From Actinomycetes bacterium (GTDB lineage: Bacteria > Actinomycetota > Actinomycetes > Actinomycetales > Microbacteriaceae): a DNA stretch of 9,034 nucleotides. A program made the translations under genes and the position numbers. Numbering within the stretch: the stretch's first letter is position 1; the number at the start of each line of letters is the position of its first letter. The DNA lies in contig JAEWKY010000081.1 of NCBI GenBank assembly GCA_023457615.1, positions 1-9,034 on the forward strand, given 5' to 3'. The notes under the pieces were generated by a model. It was given only the letters and a program-made list of their open reading frames with translations, ran no database searches and was not told the DNA's origin. Shown piece by piece: positions 4,850-9,034 of the stretch.

Positions 4850-5638
4850 ATGAGCACCACGGCACCAACGGCACCCGCTCCGGCTCAGCAGCCGGTCGTG
4901 GTGCACGACGCACCCCGGGGCAACACCCTCGGAGTCGTCGCCCTCGGACTCGCGATCTTCGGCTTCATCCTCGCGGTGTTCCTGCTCACGGCGGGACTCG
5001 CGTGGATCCTGCTGCTTCCCGCGCTCGCGCTCGGCGTCGTCGGACTCGTCGTCCGCGGCCGCCGCCGCGGCGCGGCGCTCGCGGCGGTCGTGATCGCCGC
5101 GATCGGTCTCATCCTCTCGTTCGTGGGCTTCCGGCTCCCGGTCGGGACGTTCACCGGGGCGGAGGCGCTCAACAACGAGGGCGTCAACCCGTTCTCCGTG
5201 CTCGCGGGGCCGCTGCCGGGCCAGCAGATTCCGGGCGTCGGCGGCGACACGGTCGCTGCGGGGAGCAACGGCAGCGGGATCACGGTCGAGGTGAGCTCGG
5301 TCGACTGCCACCAGCCGCTCGCCTCGGTCACGGGCCTGAACATCACCGGGGAGGTGTGCGCGATCACGCTCACGGCCACGAACGACGGCGCAGAGCTCGT
5401 CACGATCGACAGCTCCGACATCACCGCGAACGTGGACGGCACCGCGCTCCTCGCCGACGTCGACCTCGGAGAGGGGCCGCTGCTCGATGCGGAGGTGCTT
5501 CCCGGCGGATCGACCACCGGGACGGTGTACGTGAACATCCCCGAGGGGAACACGGGGCTCGACGGGCTGACCGTGGATGTCGGCGGCGAGGGCGACCTCG
5601 TCGACGTCGACCTGAGCGGCCTCCGCCTCGGCGGCTGA
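4850..5638 (+). CDS. Membrane protein with DUF4352-like extracellular domain
   Basis: A 262-aa protein of unknown function. A Pro/Ala/Thr-rich N-terminus (1-25) precedes hydrophobic helices near 27-48, 49-68 and 75-95, with a basic RGRRRG turn at 69-74 marking the cytoplasmic side. The remainder (about 96-262) is Gly/Asp/Thr-rich with alternating beta-strand pattern and should be outside the cell. It resembles DUF4352-type immunoglobulin-like domains found on actinobacterial surface proteins. Cys153 and Cys170 could form a disulfide. I preferred ATG 4850, since MSTTAPTAPA leads into the helices in the usual way; ATG 4814 would add 12 residues. Neither start has a ribosome site. Upstream is the possible structured leader, and downstream a strong terminator. 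Confidence 0.8.
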   Translation: MSTTAPTAPAPAQQPVVVHDAPRGNTLGVVALGLAIFGFILAVFLLTAGLAWILLLPALALGVVGLVVRGRRRGAALAAVVIAAIGLILSFVGFRLPVGTFTGAEALNNEGVNPFSVLAGPLPGQQIPGVGGDTVAAGSNGSGITVEVSSVDCHQPLASVTGLNITGEVCAITLTATNDGAELVTIDSSDITANVDGTALLADVDLGEGPLLDAEVLPGGSTTGTVYVNIPEGNTGLDGLTVDVGGEGDLVDVDLSGLRLGG

Positions 5639-5652
5639 CTCGGGCATCCGTC

Positions 5653-5695
5653 GGCCCCGCGTCTCGGACCCTCCCCGGAGGCGAGACGCGGGGCC
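5653..5695. terminator. Strong hairpin terminator between convergent genes
   Basis: A perfect 14-bp stem pairs 5653-5666 (GGCCCCGCGTCTCG) with 5682-5695. The loop contains a further CCTCC-cc-GGAGG stem, so the whole structure reaches about 19 bp with a 3-nt bulge. It is followed by TTCGT, a poor T-run. It lies between the stop at 5638 and the convergent stop at 5723, so it can serve both strands. Confidence 0.8.
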
Positions 5696-5722
5696 TTCGT
5701 CGGAAGCGGAGAAGCTACCCCG

Positions 5723-6118
5723 TCACCCCTGATACCCGATGAGCCAGGTCACGCCGAAGCGGTCGACCACCGTGCCGTCGTAGTCGCCCCAGGGCCGCAG
5801 CTGCAGCGGGTCGAGCACCCGACCTCCGTCGGCGAGCGCCTCGAACCACGATTCGAGCTCGGCGGGCTCGGCCGTGCCGAGCAGCGAGAACAGGACGCCG
5901 CGGAGCTCGAGCGCCTCGTCGTCGGGCCCGGCATCGGCCGCGAAGAGCTCGACACGGCCCTGCAGCATGCCGTGCGCGATCGCCTCCCCGGGCCCGTCCG
6001 TGCGGCCGAACTCCGCGTAGGTGTTCAGCACGAGGTCGCCGCCGAAGACGCCCTGATAGGAGGTGAGGGCCTCCCGGGCCGAGCCGGGGAAGTGGAGGTA
6101 CGGGGTGAGTCCGGTCAT
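5723..6118 (-). CDS. PhnB-like VOC (glyoxalase-fold) protein
   Basis: A 131-aa soluble protein of the vicinal-oxygen-chelate superfamily, PhnB/DUF-type. Visible hallmarks are the opening T-P-Y-L-x-F-x-G-x-A-R-E-A-L, then Y-x-x-V-F-G-G (21-27), the A-H-G-x-L strand with His49 at a usual metal-ligand position, and the closing W-G-D-Y-D-G-x-V-x-D-x-F-G-V-x-W (110-125). Length is normal for the family, whose members mostly lack known substrates; many are annotated as PhnB or 3-demethylubiquinone methyltransferase-like without evidence. The gene lies 55 bp downstream of ychF on the same strand and could be read from it. It also has its own TACGGT box (6130-6125) exactly 6 nt before the ATG and no good ribosome site, which suggests a leaderless start. 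Confidence 0.85.
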   Translation of the reverse strand: MTGLTPYLHFPGSAREALTSYQGVFGGDLVLNTYAEFGRTDGPGEAIAHGMLQGRVELFAADAGPDDEALELRGVLFSLLGTAEPAELESWFEALADGGRVLDPLQLRPWGDYDGTVVDRFGVTWLIGYQG

Positions 6119-6130
6119 CTCACGACCGTA
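6119..6130 (-). promoter_or_regulatory. Candidate leaderless -10 box before the VOC gene
   Basis: TACGGT (6130-6125, minus strand) followed by CGTGAG and ATG at 6118. The hexamer and 6-nt spacing are identical to those before the monooxygenase gene at 62. The -35 region is not recognisable. Confidence 0.4.
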
Positions 6131-6173
6131 CGCTCACCCGCCGAGCCGACGTGCTCCGGATCGCGCGCGAGCC

Positions 6174-7250
6174 CTACACGTTGAAGCGGAACTCCACGAC
6201 GTCGCCGTCCTGCATGACGTAGTCCTTGCCCTCGATCCGCGCCTTGCCCTTGGCACGGGCCTCGGCGATCGACCCGGTCGCGACCAGGTCGTCGAACGAG
6301 ATGATCTCCGCCTTGATGAAGCCCTTCTCGAAGTCGGTGTGGATGACGCCCGCCGCCTGCGGGGCCTTCCAGCCCTTGCCGATCGTCCAGGCGCGCGACT
6401 CCTTCGGGCCGGCGGTGAGGTAGGTCTGCAGCCCGAGGGTGTCGAACCCGATGCGGGCGAGCTGGTCGAGCCCGCTCTCGGTCTGCCCCGTGGACTCGAG
6501 CAGCTCGGCGGCGTCCTCCGGCGAGAGGTCGATGAGCTCCGACTCGACCTTGGCGTCGAGGAACACGGCCTGGGCCGGGGCGACGAGCGCCGCCAGGGCC
6601 TCGCGCTTCTCCGGCGACGTGAGCACCGACTCGTCGACGTTGAACACGTAGATGATGGGCTTCGCCGTGAGCAGCCCGAGCTCGCGCAGGAGCGGCACGT
6701 CGACCCCTGTGGCGCGCGACAGCGGCGTGCCGGCCTCGAGCGCCGTCTGCGCGGCGAGCGCGGCATCCAGGATGGCGGGGTCGAGCTTCTTGCCCCGCAC
6801 CTCCTTCTCGTAGCGGACGATCGCCTTCTCGAGGGTCTGCAGGTCGGCGAGCGCGAGCTCGGCGGTGATGACCTCGAGGTCGTCCTTCGCGTCGACGACC
6901 CCCGACACGTGCACGACATCCGAGTCCTCGAAGCCGCGCACGACCTGCGCGATCGCGTCGGCCTCGCGGATGTTGGCGAGGAACTGGTTGCCGAGGCCCT
7001 CGCCCTCCGAGGCGCCCTTCACGATGCCGGCGATGTCGACGAACGAGACCGTGGCGGGCAGGATGCGCTCGCTGCCGAAGATGCCCGCGAGCACGGCGAG
7101 GCGAGGGTCGGGGAGGTTGACGACGCCGACGTTCGGCTCGATGGTCGCGAACGGGTAGTTCGCCGCGAGCACGTCGTTCTTGGTGAGCGCGTTGAAGAGC
7201 GTGCTCTTGCCGACGTTGGGAAGACCCACGATTCCGATTGTCAAAGCCAC
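6174..7250 (-). CDS. ychF: YchF/OLA1-type Obg-family ATPase
   Basis: A 358-aa translation-linked P-loop ATPase, near the 363 aa of the E. coli protein. The G1 loop is GLPNVGKST (9-17), the switch region NYPFATIEPNVG follows (31-42), G3 is DIAG (72-75) with a hydrophobic residue after it where Ras-type GTPases have catalytic Gln, and G4 is NVDE (204-207). NxxE in place of NKxD is the known reason YchF binds ATP over GTP. A helical coiled-coil insertion lies about 120-190, and the C-terminal TGS domain (about 275-358) ends GDVVEFRFNV. YchF associates with ribosomes and is linked to stress responses. The start is GTG 7250. There is no ribosome site, and TAGGCT (7264-7259) lies 8 nt upstream, so the mRNA is probably leaderless. 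It is divergent from the exonuclease gene and may be co-transcribed with the VOC gene. Confidence 0.97.
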   Translation of the reverse strand: MALTIGIVGLPNVGKSTLFNALTKNDVLAANYPFATIEPNVGVVNLPDPRLAVLAGIFGSERILPATVSFVDIAGIVKGASEGEGLGNQFLANIREADAIAQVVRGFEDSDVVHVSGVVDAKDDLEVITAELALADLQTLEKAIVRYEKEVRGKKLDPAILDAALAAQTALEAGTPLSRATGVDVPLLRELGLLTAKPIIYVFNVDESVLTSPEKREALAALVAPAQAVFLDAKVESELIDLSPEDAAELLESTGQTESGLDQLARIGFDTLGLQTYLTAGPKESRAWTIGKGWKAPQAAGVIHTDFEKGFIKAEIISFDDLVATGSIAEARAKGKARIEGKDYVMQDGDVVEFRFNV

Positions 7251-7324
7251 GGGGGTTCAGCCTAGTTGGGGACGACCCGGCGCGGCACGGAGGCGGTGTC
7301 GGGCGCCCGTGTCAGAGTCGGCAT
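7251..7324. promoter_or_regulatory. Divergent promoter region, ychF / exonuclease
   Basis: Leftward, TAGGCT (7264-7259) sits 8 nt before the ychF GTG. Rightward, a weaker CAGAGT (7313-7318) sits 6 nt before the exonuclease GTG. Between them is a perfect 10-bp palindrome CGGGCGCCCG (7300-7309) flanked on both sides by GTGTC-like bases. Neither gene has a ribosome site. Confidence 0.45.
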
Positions 7325-7915
7325 GTGCCGCTCGACTTCACCGCCATCGACTTCGAGACGGCCAACTCGTCGATGGCGAGCGCGTGCTCGGTCGGGCTCG
7401 TGAAGGTGCGCGACGGCCAGGTCGTCGATCGCATCGGGTGGTTCATCCGACCGCCGCAGGGACACGACCACTTCATCGAGTGGAACACGCGCATCCACGG
7501 CATCACGGCCGACATGGTGGTGGATGCCCCCTCCTGGGTCGAGCAGATGGCCGACCTCGCGGCGTTCACGGGCGACGACCTCCTCGTCGCCCACAACGCG
7601 GGCTTCGACATGCGGGTCATCACGACGGCGAGCGCCGTGACCGGCATCCCGGCTCCGCTCTACTCCTACTTCTGCAGCCTGCAGATCGCGCGCACGACCT
7701 ACCAGCTCGACTCCTACAAGCTGCCCTCGGTCGCCCTCGCCGCGGGCTTCCAGGACTTCCCGCACCACGACGCCGTCGCGGATGCCGAGGCGTGCGCGGC
7801 GATCATCATCCACGCGGCCGAGAAGCACGGGGCGATCGACGTGCCCGAGCTCGTGGAGCGCGCGGGCGTGCGGCTGTCGACGATCGCGCCGATCACGGCG
7901 GCTCTCGCGGGCTGA
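7325..7915 (+). CDS. DEDDh-family 3'-5' exonuclease (DnaQ-like)
   Basis: A 196-aa soluble nuclease of the DnaQ superfamily, which removes nucleotides from 3' ends using two metal ions. All catalytic positions are visible: Exo I AIDFET with Asp9 and Glu11, Exo II VAHNAGFD with Asp95, and Exo III HDAVAD with His148 and Asp153, which makes it the DEDDh type. It has no polymerase, helicase or BRCT domain, so it is a stand-alone exonuclease and could act in repair, RNA trimming or proofreading; homologues are often labelled DNA polymerase III epsilon-like. I chose GTG 7325 because it begins just before the first beta strand (PLDFTAIDFET). There is no ribosome site, and a weak -10-like CAGAGT is 6 nt upstream. 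The gene is followed after 25 bp by the GGT-family gene. Confidence 0.92.
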   Translation: MPLDFTAIDFETANSSMASACSVGLVKVRDGQVVDRIGWFIRPPQGHDHFIEWNTRIHGITADMVVDAPSWVEQMADLAAFTGDDLLVAHNAGFDMRVITTASAVTGIPAPLYSYFCSLQIARTTYQLDSYKLPSVALAAGFQDFPHHDAVADAEACAAIIIHAAEKHGAIDVPELVERAGVRLSTIAPITAALAG

Positions 7916-7928
7916 CCCCTCGCGGGGT
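7915..7928 (+). terminator. Short hairpin between exonuclease and GGT-family gene
   Basis: ACCCC-TCGC-GGGGT, a 5-bp stem overlapping the last base of the exonuclease stop codon. It has no useful T-run and is followed at once by a TTAGCT (7928-7933) that could be a -10 box. Partial termination is the most that can be claimed. Confidence 0.3.
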
Positions 7929-7940
7929 TAGCTGGATGCC

Positions 7941-9034
7941 GTGGCGTTCACCCCCGCTCCCGCGTTCCGCACCCGCCCCGAGCTCCGCGGCACGTTCGGG
8001 ATGGCGGCCTCGACGCACTGGCTCGCGACGGCGACCGCGCAGGCGGTGCTCGAACGCGACGGCAACGCCTTCGACGCGGCCGTCGCCGCCGCGTTCACCC
8101 TGCACGTCGTCGAGCCGCACCTCAACGGACCGGGCGGCGACCTCGTCGCGCTCGTGCACGCGGCCGGCGAGCCGGCGCCGCGGGTCATCGCGGGTCAGGG
8201 TTCCGCTCCCGCCGCGGCGACCCTCGAGCACCACCTCGCGCTCGGCCTCACCGAGATGCCGGGCGCCGGGTTCCTGGCCGCCGCGATCCCCGGGGCGGTG
8301 CCGGCCTGGCTCGCGCTGCTCGAGGAGCGCGGCACGTGGGAGCTCGCCGACGTGCTCGCGTTCGCCCTCGGCTACGCGCGCGACGGGCATCCGATCCTCG
8401 CGGCGACGGTCGCGACGATCGCGCGGGTGCGCGACCTGTTCGAGCAGCACTGGCCCGACTCCGCACGGCAGTGGCTTCCCGGGGGCCGGCTGCCCGAGCC
8501 CGGTCGGCTCGTGCGCAACGAGGCGTGGGCGTCGACGCTCGAGCGGCTCGTCGGAGCGGGTGCGGGTGCGCCGACCCGGGAGGCGCGCATCCGGGCCGCC
8601 CGCGAGGCCTGGTCGCGCGGCTTCGTCGCCGCCGCGATCGAGGAGGCCGTGCGCATCCCGTCGCGGCACTCCTCGGGACTCGACGCGCCGGGAGTGCTGA
8701 CGGCGGCCGACCTCGCGGCGTGGCAACCCGGCGTCGAGGAGCCGAGCGTGCTGCCGTTCCGCGGCGTGGAGGTCGCGAAGGCGGGAGCCTGGAGCTCGGG
8801 GCCGACGCTGCTCGCGGCGCTCGCCATCCTGGATCACCTGCCCGACGACGCGCTCGATCCGTCGACCGAGGTCGGCGTGCACTCGATCGCGGAGGCGCTC
8901 AAGCTCGCGCTCGCCGACCGCGACGCCTACTTCGGCGACCCGGCGCGCGTGCCGGCGGCGGCGCTCCTCGATCCCGCGTACGCGCGCGAGCGGGCCGCGC
9001 TGATCGGCGACACGGCGTCGGCGGAGTTCCGGCC
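7941..9034 (+). CDS. Gamma-glutamyltransferase-family protein, N-terminal part (runs off window)
   Basis: The first 364 codons of an Ntn-hydrolase of the gamma-glutamyltransferase/cephalosporin-acylase family. Visible family segments, in order: a GMAASTHWLAT opening strand, DGNAFDAAVAAAF, VEPHLNGPGGD, the IPGAVPAW turn, then near the end DRDAYFGDP and a tail of the P-x-x-x-L-L-x-P-x-Y-A-x-x-R type. This covers most of the large subunit. The self-cleavage site and nucleophilic Thr lie past the right edge. There is no signal peptide, so the protein is probably cytoplasmic. The usual R-E-x-A-P motif reads Q-G-S-A-P here, and the GPGGD loop resembles YwrD/acylase-type members more than true glutathione hydrolases. 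The start at GTG 7941 is uncertain: a weak GGA and a TTAGCT box lie just upstream. It may be co-transcribed with the exonuclease. Confidence 0.9.
   Translation, partial: MAFTPAPAFRTRPELRGTFGMAASTHWLATATAQAVLERDGNAFDAAVAAAFTLHVVEPHLNGPGGDLVALVHAAGEPAPRVIAGQGSAPAAATLEHHLALGLTEMPGAGFLAAAIPGAVPAWLALLEERGTWELADVLAFALGYARDGHPILAATVATIARVRDLFEQHWPDSARQWLPGGRLPEPGRLVRNEAWASTLERLVGAGAGAPTREARIRAAREAWSRGFVAAAIEEAVRIPSRHSSGLDAPGVLTAADLAAWQPGVEEPSVLPFRGVEVAKAGAWSSGPTLLAALAILDHLPDDALDPSTEVGVHSIAEALKLALADRDAYFGDPARVPAAALLDPAYARERAALIGDTASAEFR

Noticed and set aside
6063..7265. A 400-codon rightward open frame opposite ychF.
   Set aside because: It is a GC-driven antisense shadow; its product is Arg/Glu/Asp-rich low complexity with no domain, and ychF on the other strand is certain.
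7180..8700. A 506-codon rightward open frame across the exonuclease and GGT-family genes.
   Set aside because: It is out of frame with both recognisable proteins and is Arg/Pro/Ser-rich noise; the exonuclease motifs and GGT motifs lie in other frames.

Overview
The window is very GC-rich, has strongly GC-biased third codon positions, and carries genes densely on both strands. Protein style (YchF, a lipoprotein, a BLUF sensor and several small actinobacterial-type proteins) and promoter grammar (AGGAGG ribosome sites mixed with probable leaderless starts) fit a high-GC actinobacterium, most likely Microbacteriaceae. That placement rests on pattern recognition, not on a search. No tRNA, rRNA, CRISPR, insertion sequence or phage gene was seen, and no gap longer than about 300 bp lacks a gene.

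Layout. (1) 1-1216: the first codons of a leftward gene that looks like a short-chain dehydrogenase, divergent from a complete flavin-dependent monooxygenase; their start codons are only 22 bp apart. (2) 1314-2785: a small lipoprotein, then a four-helix membrane protein with its own clear -10 box. (3) 2786-3128: a 67-bp nested inverted/direct repeat and a 68-aa leftward small protein. (4) 3202-3880: a three-helix small membrane protein whose 3' end overlaps a convergent stand-alone BLUF blue-light sensor. (5) 4002-4583: a GNAT acetyltransferase, leftward. (6) 4584-5695: a 103-bp region bounded by 9-bp inverted repeats, then a membrane-anchored DUF4352-like protein, closed by a very strong hairpin terminator. 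(7) 5723-7250: a PhnB/VOC-like protein downstream of ychF, both leftward. (8) 7325-9034: a DEDDh 3'-5' exonuclease and a gamma-glutamyltransferase-family protein that runs off the right edge.

The window reads as ordinary chromosomal core and housekeeping sequence mixed with unknown membrane proteins, not as one pathway. No single multi-gene novel system is evident. The most unusual signals are non-coding: the four-copy nested repeat at 2838-2904, the structured leader at 4742-4844, the mirror-symmetric leaderless divergent promoter at 37-64, and the recurrent TAnnnT-N6-8-start arrangement at several genes. Among proteins, the intact BLUF sensor and the GGT homologue lacking the canonical substrate-binding arginine are the best leads.
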